A stretch of 64,000 nucleotides of DNA from Plantibacter flavus (GCF_900177615.1 NZ_FXAP01000002.1:372001-436000), one strand, 5' to 3'; positions 53,216 to 63,138 are shown, numbered from the stretch's first letter. Notes: generated by a model not told the origin, from the letters alone. Translations and numbers: made by a program.

Positions 53216-54615
53216 GAGATGGCCTTCCGGAAGATGGCGAGCTGCGTCGGCGAGCCGAGCTGCGGGTCGACGTCGCCGACCGTGCGGTGCTCGACGCCGT
53301 AGCCGTACCGCTCGGCCGCAGTGGTGCACCAGGTCGCGAACTCCTGACGGTCCCACTCGAATCGGTGGTCCGGGTGCCGGAACGAGCCCGCCGGCAAGGA
53401 GGGATACAACGCGTTGTATTCGCGGTTCGGCGTCGTGACGATCACGGCTTCGGGAGCCGCAGCACCGAAGATCGAGGCCTCGAGTGCATCGAGGCGCTCG
53501 GCGTCGATGTGCTCGACGACCTCCATGAGCACGATCGCGTCGAGTCCGCGCAGCCGGGTGTCCGCGTACGTCGCCGAGGACTGCAGCAGCTGGATGCGCT
53601 CACGGACGCGGTCGCTCGCGTCGCGGAGCCCGAGCCGCTGCGACGCGGATGCGAGCGCGCGTGCGGAGACGTCGGTACCGATCACCGTGGTGACCAGGGG
53701 ATCCGCCAGCAATCGCGTGAGGAGGGCGCCCTCGCCGCACCCGACGTCGGCGACCGACCGCGCCCGCACGTCGGTGAGCGCCTGCAGGACCGCCTCGGCG
53801 CGCAGGCCGGCGAGGGCCGGGGCGCGCTTCGTCCGTGACGCGGTGGCCGCGTCGTCCCCGTCGGCGCCGCCGGTCCGCGCCTCCGGGTCCAGCTGCGACT
53901 GCGCATCGGTGATCATCCGCGACTGGTGCGCGAGGTACCGCTTGGTGATCAGGTCCCGGTCGGGGTGGTCTGCCAGCCACCCCTCACCGGCGCGAAGGAG
54001 TTTGCCGACCTCGTCGTCGGAGACCCAGTAGTGCTTGGCGTCGTCGAGCACGGGCAGCAGCACGTAGAGCTGGCGGAGTGCGTCCGCGAGGCGGAGGTGC
54101 CCGGTCAGCTCGAGGTCGACGTATCGCGAGTCGCCCCACGCGGGGACCGTCGGGTCGAGCGGGATCGCCCGTTCGACGACGGTCCAGCCGAGCGGGCTGA
54201 AGAGTCGGGTCGCCAGCTGCTCCAGACCTCGCGAGGGCACCGCGGCGACCGTGATCGTCAGCGGGAGCGCTGCCGCGGCGAGCTCCGGGTGGGAGTCGCT
54301 GCGGCCGGTCATGGCGCTGCGGAACACCTGTCCGATCGCGACGGCGACCATCGACGACGACGCGTACGGTCGGTCGTTCACGTACTGGGAGAGCGACGCG
54401 CTGTCACCGCCGCCGAAGCGCTTCTGACGGACGAGCGCGATCGCGTCGACCTCGAGCAGCAGGGCGATGGTGCATCGCTCGTCGGTCGCCTCCGGGTAGA
54501 ACACGTGGGCGCACCCGACGCTGAGGTCGAAGCTCTGCGCCCGCGCGGGATGCTTACGGACGAGGTGCCCCAGGTCGGCGGCCGAGGGCGCGGTCGAGGT
54601 GATGGTGACGAGCAC
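53212..54615 (-). CDS. hen1: 3'-terminal RNA ribose 2'-O-methyltransferase Hen1
   Basis: 467 residues. The N-terminal half (about 1-240) is the bacterial Hen1 domain needed to activate the Pnkp ligase. The C-terminal methyltransferase has the SAM loop VADVGCGEGALLT, the metal-binding EVVEHID and the RNA-end HPDHRFEW motif. It methylates the 3'-terminal ribose at the break before sealing, which protects against re-cutting. First gene of the operon with pnkp. Confidence 0.93.
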   Translation of the reverse strand: MLVTITSTAPSAADLGHLVRKHPARAQSFDLSVGCAHVFYPEATDERCTIALLLEVDAIALVRQKRFGGGDSASLSQYVNDRPYASSSMVAVAIGQVFRSAMTGRSDSHPELAAAALPLTITVAAVPSRGLEQLATRLFSPLGWTVVERAIPLDPTVPAWGDSRYVDLELTGHLRLADALRQLYVLLPVLDDAKHYWVSDDEVGKLLRAGEGWLADHPDRDLITKRYLAHQSRMITDAQSQLDPEARTGGADGDDAATASRTKRAPALAGLRAEAVLQALTDVRARSVADVGCGEGALLTRLLADPLVTTVIGTDVSARALASASQRLGLRDASDRVRERIQLLQSSATYADTRLRGLDAIVLMEVVEHIDAERLDALEASIFGAAAPEAVIVTTPNREYNALYPSLPAGSFRHPDHRFEWDRQEFATWCTTAAERYGYGVEHRTVGDVDPQLGSPTQLAIFRKAIS

Positions 54616-54694
54616 AGGTCCATCCGTCCGGTCGGCGGCGAGTTCCTGAAAGCCTAGCGGCGGCCCGCGGAACGCGTCCGCGTCATGTGTCGGG

Positions 54695-55315
54695 TCAGCG
54701 CTGCAGACCGGCCCGCCGCCAGACGAGGAGGGCGAGGTACGCCGGGAGCGAGGCGCCGAAGAACGGCAGGAGCGTCGGGAACAGGTAACAGACCAGAGCG
54801 AACGTCACCGCACCGACGAGGAGCAAGAGGGCCGTGAACGGCCGACGCGCGACGAGCGCCCCGGCACCGACCAGCCACGCCCGGGCCGAGGCGTCCGGTT
54901 GCAACGACGCCGACGCCGGGAGCGCGAGCATGAGGAGCCCGAGGGCGAGTGTCACCGGCGCGGTCGCGGCGAGCAGGGCGATCGCGATCGCCGACCCCTG
55001 TTCGAGCTGCGCGGTCAGGAACGAGACGTCGACGACGAGCATCGCCACGACGACGACCACCCCGACACCGATCGGAAGCGAGCGTCGCCAGGTCGCCGCG
55101 AACTCCCGGAAGACACCGGTGAAGACCGCGTGCTCCTCGCCGTCGAGCCAGCGTCGCATCGAGCGGCTCGCCGCGATGACCGCGGGAACGGCGGTCACGA
55201 CACCGAGCGACAGCACCGCAGCGGCCAGACCCGCCGCCGCGACGTTCATCGGGTGGACGAGCGCACCCAGCAGGCGACCTTCCCAGCCCGTGCGCTTCAC
55301 TGCCATGCCGCTCAT
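54695..55315 (-). CDS. DUF624 (YesL-like) membrane protein
   Basis: 206 residues, five or six TM segments. Typical DUF624 features: LGALVHPMNVAAAGLAAAVLSL, AVIAASRSMRRWLDGEEHAV, FREFAATWRRSLPIG. YesL-type proteins are common accessory genes in Gram-positive polysaccharide-use operons. ATG 55315 overlaps the stop of the heparinase gene by 4 bases; last gene of the operon. Confidence 0.82.
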   Translation of the reverse strand: MSGMAVKRTGWEGRLLGALVHPMNVAAAGLAAAVLSLGVVTAVPAVIAASRSMRRWLDGEEHAVFTGVFREFAATWRRSLPIGVGVVVVVAMLVVDVSFLTAQLEQGSAIAIALLAATAPVTLALGLLMLALPASASLQPDASARAWLVGAGALVARRPFTALLLLVGAVTFALVCYLFPTLLPFFGASLPAYLALLVWRRAGLQR

Positions 55316-57279
55316 CCTCGCAGCCTCCGTCCTGCGAAGCCGTTACCGGCCGCGTCCATCCCGTCATGACGTGGTCGCGTTCCGTCGAGCCGCACGACCA
55401 CCTGTTCCACGTCCGTCAGCCCGGGGATCGTCACCACCAGTCCCTCGTCGTCCTCGGTCATCGTCGCGGCCGGCGGAACGGGCTCACCGAACCGCACGGG
55501 TTGGAGCACGGACACGAACCTTGCCGAGTGCGACGGAGACGAGGTCCGGCGCAGCGTGTGCTGCACGCGCTCGATCTCGAGCCCCGGTGTCGACGAGGTC
55601 GGGTTGGCCTGGACCACCGTCGGATGCACGACGTCGATCGAATCGACGTCGTCGAGCGAGGTCACGAGGAGCCCGGCTGCGCCGGCGGGCGCGAGCCGTC
55701 GCCCGTCGCCCAGCGGCGCCGCCGGGTGCGTCGTCTGCAGCAACCACGTCCAGGAGCGGGCGGTGTCCGCCTCGAGGTCGTCGACGAGGACGAGCGCGCC
55801 GCTCGGCGTCCGCACGAGGTGACGCCGGAGCCTGCGGACGCCGAGTTCCGGCGCGTACAGGGCGCCGATCTCACTGACCGTGTGCACCCAGTCCTCGGCG
55901 AGCGTGACCTCGAGCATCTCGCCGACGCGGTCCTCGGCGAGGCCGGCATGGACGTCGTAGTGTCCTTCACGCCCGTACCCGACACCGTCGACGAGCACTC
56001 CGTTGTGGTGCTCCGTCCGCTTGCGGGAGGAGTAGCCCTCGTCGATCGCGAGGTACTCGCCGCCACCGAGCAGGACGAATGCGCCCGCATCGGGGTGATG
56101 ATGACCGGTGTTGAGCGTCGTCCACCCTCGTTCGCGCCGGTGTCGGTGCGACTCCCGCCACGCCCGCCAGCCGCCGCCAGGCGATGCCTTGACCGAGACC
56201 AACGTCGCATCCGCGTCCCATGACGTCCGGCCGGCCACGAGACCGAGATCGGGGAAGTACCTGGCCGTCTGGAGCTCCTCAGGACCGATCGCCTCGACCG
56301 TGGGGTCGAACCAGAGCAGCTCCTGATAGGCCTCGGGCAGGACCCCAGGGCGCACGCCGCTCTGTGACGCCTCCCGCCAGAGGAGGTCGGCCGAGACGCG
56401 ATCGGCCAACCACTGGGCCTGCGGGATCCGGTACTCGGCGGCCAGCTTCCGATAGAGCGCGATCGAGTGTCCGCTGCGATGGTCGTGGCAGTCACCGTGG
56501 TCGACGATGCGCTCGAGGTCCGGAGCGGCCTGGTGGAGGCGGAACCAGAAGGTCTCCCGGAGGTGCTCGCTCCGCGGGAACCAGTCGATCCCCTCGGCGG
56601 CGCGCAGGACGTCGAGATAGCTCGCCAACCACGGCTCGCCGTAGCGCCAGTACACGACGCCCTCGTGGTTCGAGCCATCGGTCGGCAGGAGGTCGAGGAC
56701 CTCGTCGAAGTTCGCCTTCGCGCGCTTCGTCCAGGCCGACGCGCCGGGATGCTCGTCGGCCAGGACGTACCCGGCGGTGGCGAGACCGGCGAAGCAGATC
56801 CAGTTGTGGTTCTGCCAGTACGACGACGACCACCAGTCGCCCTCGGTCTCGACGGCGAAGTCGAACAGGCGGGTGCCCTGCAGGATGAGGCGGTCCCGGA
56901 GCCGGGTCCGCTCCCCCTCGTCGAGCGCGTCGCCCGCCCAGGCGAGGGCCAGCGACAGTCCGTGGAGGAGCCATCCGGCATCGAGGTCGTGGTCGGGCAG
57001 GTGCGCGCGTCCCCAGTGCGGGAACGCCAGTGGTGGTGCGAGCCAGCGTCGCAGCTCCTCGAGATACTGCGGCTGCCCGGTCAGCCGGTGGGCGAGCGCG
57101 AGGTTCGCCGCGGCGGGGCCGAAGTACGTGATCGAGGCCAGCGGGTGTTCCGTCGGGAGCTCGATCCCACGGAGGCGTTCGCATTCGTCGAGCAGGCGAC
57201 GGAACTCGCGATGCCGTACGCCGGTCAGCTCGGCGCGGAGGCGGTCCTCCCGCCCGCCGAGGAGCAGTGCCGGGATCAT
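55312..57279 (-). CDS. Heparinase II/III family protein 1
   Basis: 655 residues. N-terminal alpha/alpha toroid (about 1-330; LHGLSLALAWAGDALDEG, YWQNHNWICFAGLATAGY) and C-terminal beta-sandwich with the heparinase II/III block TTLNTGHHHPDAGAF and AIDEGYSSRKRTEHHNGVL. Substrate would be a uronic-acid polysaccharide or oligosaccharide cut by beta-elimination. No signal peptide, so a cytoplasmic oligosaccharide lyase is likely. ATGA overlap with the second heparinase gene. Some relatives lack activity; specificity is unknown. Confidence 0.85.
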   Translation of the reverse strand: MIPALLLGGREDRLRAELTGVRHREFRRLLDECERLRGIELPTEHPLASITYFGPAAANLALAHRLTGQPQYLEELRRWLAPPLAFPHWGRAHLPDHDLDAGWLLHGLSLALAWAGDALDEGERTRLRDRLILQGTRLFDFAVETEGDWWSSSYWQNHNWICFAGLATAGYVLADEHPGASAWTKRAKANFDEVLDLLPTDGSNHEGVVYWRYGEPWLASYLDVLRAAEGIDWFPRSEHLRETFWFRLHQAAPDLERIVDHGDCHDHRSGHSIALYRKLAAEYRIPQAQWLADRVSADLLWREASQSGVRPGVLPEAYQELLWFDPTVEAIGPEELQTARYFPDLGLVAGRTSWDADATLVSVKASPGGGWRAWRESHRHRRERGWTTLNTGHHHPDAGAFVLLGGGEYLAIDEGYSSRKRTEHHNGVLVDGVGYGREGHYDVHAGLAEDRVGEMLEVTLAEDWVHTVSEIGALYAPELGVRRLRRHLVRTPSGALVLVDDLEADTARSWTWLLQTTHPAAPLGDGRRLAPAGAAGLLVTSLDDVDSIDVVHPTVVQANPTSSTPGLEIERVQHTLRRTSSPSHSARFVSVLQPVRFGEPVPPAATMTEDDEGLVVTIPGLTDVEQVVVRLDGTRPRHDGMDAAGNGFAGRRLRG

Positions 57280-59090
57280 GGCAGCAGCTCCCGTTCGAGG
57301 GTCCGTCCGTCGGACAGACCGACGACCAGGCGTCCCGCATCGAGACGGATCGAGGTGATCGGCGACACCTCGGCCTCGGCGAAGACCGACACGAACGTGA
57401 CCCGCGCGGCCGTCGCCGTCCAGTCGCCGACGGCCAGGGGGACGGTCGGATCGTCCGACGGCCCTCTGCCCGGGGCGTCCACGAGGGCGGACGCGACATC
57501 CGCGACATGGTGGCCGTGCAGCCGACGCCCGGACGGGCCGGACCAGCCGGTGCGCCACCCGTCCCCGTGCTGGACGACCTCGAACGGCACGGCGGGTCGG
57601 AGGGCGGTGGTGAAGGTCCGGGCGGAGCCGTCCTCCGTCGCCGCGCGGAGGACGTCGATGAGGATCCCTCCGGTGGACTCGACCCGCCGGTCCAGTCGGA
57701 CGCCGTCGATCGCCTCACTGGAGGAGGCGTGGACGAGCGTCGTGTCGGCCGCGGGGTCGACCTCCCAGCGCTCCACGCGGGCGGAACTCTCGAGCTGATC
57801 GGCGTCGTCCGCCCGGACGGTCGGGTGCGCCGTCGTCCTGGCGTAGTAGTCGCGTCGCAAGGCGCTGCCGTACGGCGGGACACCGGGCGCGGGCTGCCAG
57901 GCGACCCCGTCTCCGTAGAGGTACAGGGCGAGGGTGTCGAGATGCCCGTGCGAGCCGCCGTGCGGTCCGGCGTCGAGCACCGCCTGCAGAGAGCTCGCCT
58001 CGGAGCGCACGACCGCGTACCCGACGTCGGCGAACAGTACCGAGCCACGGCCGGGCGCGTCACCTGGCACGGCGAGCGGTGCCCCGGAGAACCAGCCGTC
58101 GAGGAGGTCCTCGAGGCCGTCGTGACGCTCACCGATGCGTCGCCGAGCCCAGGCTTCGATCGCGCCGAGGCCGGTCCGATCCCAGAGCTGTCCGGCGAGG
58201 ACGCAGATCTCCAACACTTCGAGGTGGACGCCGAGTCGGTCGTACGGGCCGTCGTGCAGCATCGGCAGACGCCCGTCCGGCCCGGCGAAGCCGACGAGCA
58301 CATCGACCATCCGGCGCAGCCGGTCGACGAGGGCCGGATCGAGCGCCGTCGGGTCCGCTCCGGCGAGGGTGAGGAGATAGGCGCGGAGCACGAACAGGTG
58401 GTAGTAGGTGGACCCCTCCCACTCCCAGCCGTCCTGGCCGATGGCGACTGCCGAGTGTTCGACCGCCTGCTCGATCCAGCGTGCCTGATCGCCGTGCGGC
58501 GCGACTCCGCCCAACGCGGCGAGCGCCCGGGTGGCCAGGCCACCGGCCGCGTCGAGCCAGGCGACGTAGTTGCTCGTGAGGTCGTCGCGTTCGATGACGA
58601 GCACCCGACGGGACTCCACGATCGTCTCCACGAGGGCCTCGAGCATCGTCGCGACGGGTGCGCCCATCGCCTCCCGGGTCGCCTCGTCCTCGGCGAGCAC
58701 GACGACCGCATCGGCGATCTGCGTGGCCCAGATCGCCTCGGTCAGCGCCTGCTTGAAGAGCTTGCCCTGCAGCATCCAGCTCTCGCTGTCGCGGTTCCAC
58801 TCGGCCGTGATCTCGGCGGAGTAGTCGGCGAACTCGCGCACGATGGCGAGGGCCTGTGCCTGGTCGGCCGGGTCGCCGTGTCGGCGGAAGCGGCGCGCCG
58901 CCGTCCGCGCGAGCCGGGCCGCAGCCTGATGCTCGAGCACCAGCCACGCCGAGGCGTACGGCTCCCCGCGCAGTTCGCACCCGTAGGTGCAGACGAAGGC
59001 GTCGCCACGTGCCTCGAGCAGCTCGGTGCCGTGGGTGGGGCAGACGAAGTCGTGCCACCAGCCGCCGCGCGCCCGGGTGACGGTCGTCAT
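57276..59090 (-). CDS. Heparinase II/III family protein 2 with N-terminal Cys motif
   Basis: 604 residues. Residues 10-40 have CPTHG and CTYGC, a zinc-ribbon-like pair before an alpha/alpha toroid (WMLQGKLFKQALTEAIW, WEWEGSTYYHLFVLRAY). The C-terminal part has GPHGGSHGHLDTLALYLYG, the heparinase II/III active-site His region, then WQPAPGVPPYGS. No signal peptide. Probably acts on a different part of the same uronate-containing saccharide as protein 1. Overlaps the SDR stop by 4 bases. Confidence 0.85.
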   Translation of the reverse strand: MTTVTRARGGWWHDFVCPTHGTELLEARGDAFVCTYGCELRGEPYASAWLVLEHQAAARLARTAARRFRRHGDPADQAQALAIVREFADYSAEITAEWNRDSESWMLQGKLFKQALTEAIWATQIADAVVVLAEDEATREAMGAPVATMLEALVETIVESRRVLVIERDDLTSNYVAWLDAAGGLATRALAALGGVAPHGDQARWIEQAVEHSAVAIGQDGWEWEGSTYYHLFVLRAYLLTLAGADPTALDPALVDRLRRMVDVLVGFAGPDGRLPMLHDGPYDRLGVHLEVLEICVLAGQLWDRTGLGAIEAWARRRIGERHDGLEDLLDGWFSGAPLAVPGDAPGRGSVLFADVGYAVVRSEASSLQAVLDAGPHGGSHGHLDTLALYLYGDGVAWQPAPGVPPYGSALRRDYYARTTAHPTVRADDADQLESSARVERWEVDPAADTTLVHASSSEAIDGVRLDRRVESTGGILIDVLRAATEDGSARTFTTALRPAVPFEVVQHGDGWRTGWSGPSGRRLHGHHVADVASALVDAPGRGPSDDPTVPLAVGDWTATAARVTFVSVFAEAEVSPITSIRLDAGRLVVGLSDGRTLERELLP

Positions 59091-59851
59091 CGGAAGTTGG
59101 CCCCTCCGTTGATGTCGACGACCTGGCCGGTCACGAACGACGACAGTTCGGAGGCGAGGAACAGGGCGACCCCGGCCACGTCGTCCACCGTGCCGGCGCG
59201 TCCGAGCGGGATGCCCGCGACGATCCCCTCCTGCGCCTTCGTCGGCGTGAACGTGTTGTGGAACGCCGTGTCGCCGATGAAGCCCGGGGCGACCGCGTTC
59301 ACCGTCACGCCGGCGGATGCGATCTCCTTCGCGAGCGCCCGGGTGAACCCGATGACGCCGGCCTTCGCCGCCGCGTACGGCACCGATCCCGCCCCGCCGC
59401 CGTTCTCGCTGGCGAGGGACGACATGAGGATCACGCGTCCGGCACCGGAGGCGGTGAGGGCGGGGAGCGCGGCCCGCGTGACGGCGAAGCTGCTCGTAAG
59501 GTTCACGTCGAGGACCTGGTGCCAGTGCTCGTCGGTCATCTCGGCGACCGTCGCCCGCCCGACGAGGTGGCCGGCGTTGTTGACGAGGATGTCGAGGCCC
59601 CCGAGCGCCTCGGTCGCCTGCTGCACCACGGCGTCCGCCTGGGCGGAGTCGGTCAGGTCGCCCTGGACCGCGACGGCCGTCCGACCGGCGGCGGTGAGCT
59701 CGTCGACGACTGCTGCTGCGCCGTCCGCGCTCGACGCGTAGTGCACGGCGACGTCCGCTCCGCTCGCGCCGAGTGCTCGGGCGATCGCGGCTCCGATGCC
59801 GGCGCCTCCGCCGGTGACGAGGGCGCGGCGGCCGGTGAGGTCGATCTGCAT
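59087..59851 (-). CDS. SDR family oxidoreductase of the lyase operon
   Basis: 254 residues. TGGGAGIGAA cofactor loop, NNAG (about 91), Ser in ILMSSLASENGG, Tyr/Lys in VPYAAAKAG, and VVDINGG at the end. In lyase operons such enzymes (KduD- or DEH-reductase-like) reduce the unsaturated keto-uronate released by the lyases; that role is inferred from position. Separated by 58 bases from the permease gene upstream. Confidence 0.86.
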   Translation of the reverse strand: MQIDLTGRRALVTGGGAGIGAAIARALGASGADVAVHYASSADGAAAVVDELTAAGRTAVAVQGDLTDSAQADAVVQQATEALGGLDILVNNAGHLVGRATVAEMTDEHWHQVLDVNLTSSFAVTRAALPALTASGAGRVILMSSLASENGGGAGSVPYAAAKAGVIGFTRALAKEIASAGVTVNAVAPGFIGDTAFHNTFTPTKAQEGIVAGIPLGRAGTVDDVAGVALFLASELSSFVTGQVVDINGGANFR

Positions 59852-59909
59852 GGTGATTCCTTTGCTGGTGTTCGGTCCGCTCGGAATGAGCGGTGGGCGG
59901 GGTCGCCGG

Positions 59910-60854
59910 CTACTTGATGCCGGCGTTCGTGAACCCCTGGATGAAGTACTTCTGGCAGAACAGGAAGAGGAGGACCATCGGGATGGTCGCCATCGTGGTG
60001 CCGGCCATCAGGTATTGCCACTGCGTCCCGTCGAGCTGTTGGAACACCGCGAGCCCGACCTGGATCACCCTGAGGTCGTCCCTCGTGGTGACGAGCAGCG
60101 GCCAGAGGAAGTTGTTCCAGCTCTCCTGGAAGGTCAGCAGCGCGACCGTCGCGATCGCCGGCTTGATGAGTGGGGTGTAGATCCGGGAGAAGATGCGGAA
60201 CTCGCCGAGCCCGTCGATCCGTGCCGCCTCCGCGAGCTCCGTCGGGAGCGAGAGGTAGAACTGACGGAACAGGAAGATCGCGGTCGCGCTCAGGCCACCG
60301 GGGATGATGAGCGCCCACCAGGTGTTGAGCCACCCGGATCCGCCCTGCCCGAGGATGTCGTTCCCGCCGAACAGGGGCATGAACTTCACGAGCAGGAACT
60401 GCGGCACGATCTTCGTGTAGGTCGGGATCATGAGCATCGCGACGAAGCCGAGGAACACGAGCTCCCGGCCGCGGAAGCGGATCCGGGCCAGCGAGTAGCC
60501 GGCCATCGCGGCGAAGATCAGCGTGATGATCGTGTGCGACGCCGAGATGATGAAGCTGTTCCGGAAGTACGTCGCGAATGGAGCTGCCTGCAGCGCCTCC
60601 GGGTAGTTGCTCCACTCCCAGACCTTGGGGAGGAACGTCGGCGGGAACTCGGCGAGCTCGGCCGGGGACTTCAGCGACGTCGCGATCATCCAGATGAACG
60701 GCACGACCATCGTGAGCGCGCCGAGCGTGAGGGCGAGGTTGAGGACGACGCGTCCCAGCCGGCGGCGGCTCCGACGACGCCCGGCGGGTTTCGTCGGGAA
60801 GTCCTCGTGGGCTCCGGTGACGAGCGACCTCGTCGTGAGCGGTTCGGCGGTCAT
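59910..60854 (-). CDS. Carbohydrate ABC transporter permease (MalG-like)
   Basis: 314 residues, six TM segments. EAA loop EAARIDGLGEFRIFSRIYTP (about 205-224). Second permease of the sugar importer. ATG 60854 overlaps the stop of the first permease gene by 4 bases. Confidence 0.92.
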   Translation of the reverse strand: MTAEPLTTRSLVTGAHEDFPTKPAGRRRSRRRLGRVVLNLALTLGALTMVVPFIWMIATSLKSPAELAEFPPTFLPKVWEWSNYPEALQAAPFATYFRNSFIISASHTIITLIFAAMAGYSLARIRFRGRELVFLGFVAMLMIPTYTKIVPQFLLVKFMPLFGGNDILGQGGSGWLNTWWALIIPGGLSATAIFLFRQFYLSLPTELAEAARIDGLGEFRIFSRIYTPLIKPAIATVALLTFQESWNNFLWPLLVTTRDDLRVIQVGLAVFQQLDGTQWQYLMAGTTMATIPMVLLFLFCQKYFIQGFTNAGIK

Positions 60855-61801
60855 CCCTCGTCACCCTTCGTCGCGCGGCGGCCGATGACGGTCATCACGA
60901 GGAGCATCAGGAACAGCAGCACCGACTGCGCCGACGCCATCCCCATCTCGAAGTTCTGGAACGCGGAGCGGTAGACCTCGTAGGTCATCATCGTCGTGGA
61001 GTTGGCGGGTCCGCCGTCGGTCAGGACGTAGATCTGGTCGAACACTTGGAACGCTCCGATGATCGAGATGATGAGCACGAAGAAGGTGGCGGGCTTCAGC
61101 ATCGGCACGGTGATCGCGAAGAACTTCCGGATCGGGCCGGCACCGTCGACGGCGGCGGCCTCGTAGAGCGAGGGGTCGACGTTCTGGAGGGCCGCGATGT
61201 AGATGAGCATCTTGATGCCGATGCCCTGCCACGCTCCGACGAGGATGACCGAGGGGAGCGCCCACTCGGGGTCGGCCAGCCAGGCCTGACCCGGGATCCC
61301 GACCACCGAGAGGATCCCGTTCAGGAGACCCTGCTGCGGGTTGAAGATCCACAGCCAGACCATCGCGATCGCGACCGTGGCCGTCACCTGCGGGAGGAAG
61401 AACGCTGTCCGGAACCAGGTGCGCAGTCGCAGGTTCTGATTGAGCGCGACGGCGATGACCATGGCGATCGCCATCGAGGCGGGCACCGTCCAGAAGGTGT
61501 AGACGATCGTGTTCCACGTGGCCTGGCCGAACACCGGGTCCTGGAAGATCTCCACGTAGTTGTCGAAACCGATCCACGCGGGTGCGTCGAAGATGTCGTA
61601 GTCGGTGAAGCTCAGAGCGATCGTCGCGAGGACGGGGATCGCGGTCCAGAGGCCGATGTGGAACACGGCCGGAGCGACCATGAGCCAGCCGAACAGGCCG
61701 CTCTTCCGTGCCGCACGCCTGCTGGCGGCCCGCCGCGGGATGGGTGGAGGTTGCCGAGGGTCGAGCGTCCGGGGGACGTCGGGGGTGCGCGTCGCGGTCA
61801 T
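60851..61801 (-). CDS. Carbohydrate ABC transporter permease (MalF/UgpA-like)
   Basis: 316 residues, six TM segments after a Pro/Arg-rich N-terminus. EAA loop EAAAVDGAGPIRKFFAITVP. ATG 61801 begins two bases after the stop of the binding-protein gene. No ATPase gene is in the operon; the importer must share a general MsmK-like ATPase from elsewhere. Confidence 0.92.
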   Translation of the reverse strand: MTATRTPDVPRTLDPRQPPPIPRRAASRRAARKSGLFGWLMVAPAVFHIGLWTAIPVLATIALSFTDYDIFDAPAWIGFDNYVEIFQDPVFGQATWNTIVYTFWTVPASMAIAMVIAVALNQNLRLRTWFRTAFFLPQVTATVAIAMVWLWIFNPQQGLLNGILSVVGIPGQAWLADPEWALPSVILVGAWQGIGIKMLIYIAALQNVDPSLYEAAAVDGAGPIRKFFAITVPMLKPATFFVLIISIIGAFQVFDQIYVLTDGGPANSTTMMTYEVYRSAFQNFEMGMASAQSVLLFLMLLVMTVIGRRATKGDEG

Positions 61802-61803
61802 GA

Positions 61804-63138
61804 TCACCGGTCCAACTTCTTCTGGAAGGTCGCGGCGAGGTCGGTGAGTGCCGCCTTCGCCGTCTTCTTGCGGAGGATGGCGTTCTCGATCGCCGGGGCG
61901 ACGTCGCCGCGGAGACCGAGCCACTTCGGGGGCCCGCCCTCACGCTTGGCGACCGAGAGGTTCTCCATGGCGAACTGCACGAGGCGGTCGTCCTGCACGT
62001 ACTCGCTCTCGAGGAGCTCGGTGAGGGCGGGCACGTTGCCGCGTTGCTGGTTGGCCGCGAGCGCCGGGCCGGGGCTCGCCAGGAACTCGACGAGTTTCTG
62101 CGCCGCCCGTTCGTGGGCCGAGGTGGCGGAGACCGCCGCCATCGTCCCGCCGACGAACATGCTGGGCGAGTCGCCGGGGATGAGGAACGGCTCGAGGTCG
62201 TCGAGCACCTCCGGGTCGGCGGCCTCGGCCTGCGTCCAGACGTTGTTGTGCGCGATGGCCATCGCCGCGCGACCGTTGATGAGTGGGTTGACGGTCGCGT
62301 TCGGCGCCGAGAAACCGGTGTCCTCCACCTTGTCCTCGTGGAAGAGGTCGACGATCCGTTGCAGCGCCTCGACGCCGGCGGGAGAGTCGAACGCCGGCGA
62401 GTCGTTGTCGGCGGAGAACAGGTCTCCGCCATTGGAGAAGAGCGCCGTCTCGAACATCTGACGCGGCTCGATCGTGAGCATGTCGAAGCCCGTCCGGGTC
62501 AGCTTGCCCTTCGCGTCGCGCTCGGTGAGGGCGTTCGCCATCTCGACGAGTTCGTCCCAGGTCCGGGGGGTGTGGTCGTAGCCGGCCTCACGGAGGAGGT
62601 CCATCCGCGCCACGCCGAAGCGCGCGTCGAGCATGATCGGGACCCCGTAGACATCGCCGTTCCAGAGCCCCGCCTCGACGATCTGCGGGGTCATGGTCTG
62701 CTCCAGCGACTCGGCGGTGAGGCCGCCGTCGGTGAGGTTGGCGAGCACCCCACGATCGGCGAAGGCCTCGATCCATCCGACGCCCATCATCATGACGTCC
62801 GGCACGAGACCGGAGACGACACCGGTGGTCAGCTTCTCGTTGAGGCGGGCGTAGTTCGTGTAGTCGACGGACACGGTCACGTCGGGGTACATCTCCGTGA
62901 ACTGTGGCAGCAGCTCCTCCTCCAGCAGCTTCTGGCCCGCTGTGCCCTCGAAGATCGGGGTCAGCATCGTCAGGTCGCCACTGATGGCGTTCGGATCCGT
63001 CTCCTCCTCGGTTGCCGGGCTCGAGCATGCGCCGAGTGCCAGCGCGAGCGCGCTGGCGGTGAGGAGTCCGGTGGCGATGCGGGCCCTGCGGATGCCGGTC
63101 GTCCGCCGGTGGCGGGGCCTCATGGTCCGGATGGTCAT
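61804..63138 (-). CDS. Extracellular sugar-binding lipoprotein of an ABC importer
   Basis: 444 residues. Lipoprotein signal with lipobox LALGACSS, Cys at about residue 38. Family 1 solute-binding fold: EELLPQFTEMYPDVTVSVDY, VPDVMMMGVGWIEAFADRG, GVPIMLDARFGVARMDL. Captures the oligosaccharide for the two permeases. ATG 63138 follows AAGGGA. First gene of the seven-gene operon; its promoter region carries one of two 16-bp LacI-like sites. Confidence 0.92.
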   Translation of the reverse strand: MTIRTMRPRHRRTTGIRRARIATGLLTASALALALGACSSPATEEETDPNAISGDLTMLTPIFEGTAGQKLLEEELLPQFTEMYPDVTVSVDYTNYARLNEKLTTGVVSGLVPDVMMMGVGWIEAFADRGVLANLTDGGLTAESLEQTMTPQIVEAGLWNGDVYGVPIMLDARFGVARMDLLREAGYDHTPRTWDELVEMANALTERDAKGKLTRTGFDMLTIEPRQMFETALFSNGGDLFSADNDSPAFDSPAGVEALQRIVDLFHEDKVEDTGFSAPNATVNPLINGRAAMAIAHNNVWTQAEAADPEVLDDLEPFLIPGDSPSMFVGGTMAAVSATSAHERAAQKLVEFLASPGPALAANQQRGNVPALTELLESEYVQDDRLVQFAMENLSVAKREGGPPKWLGLRGDVAPAIENAILRKKTAKAALTDLAATFQKKLDR

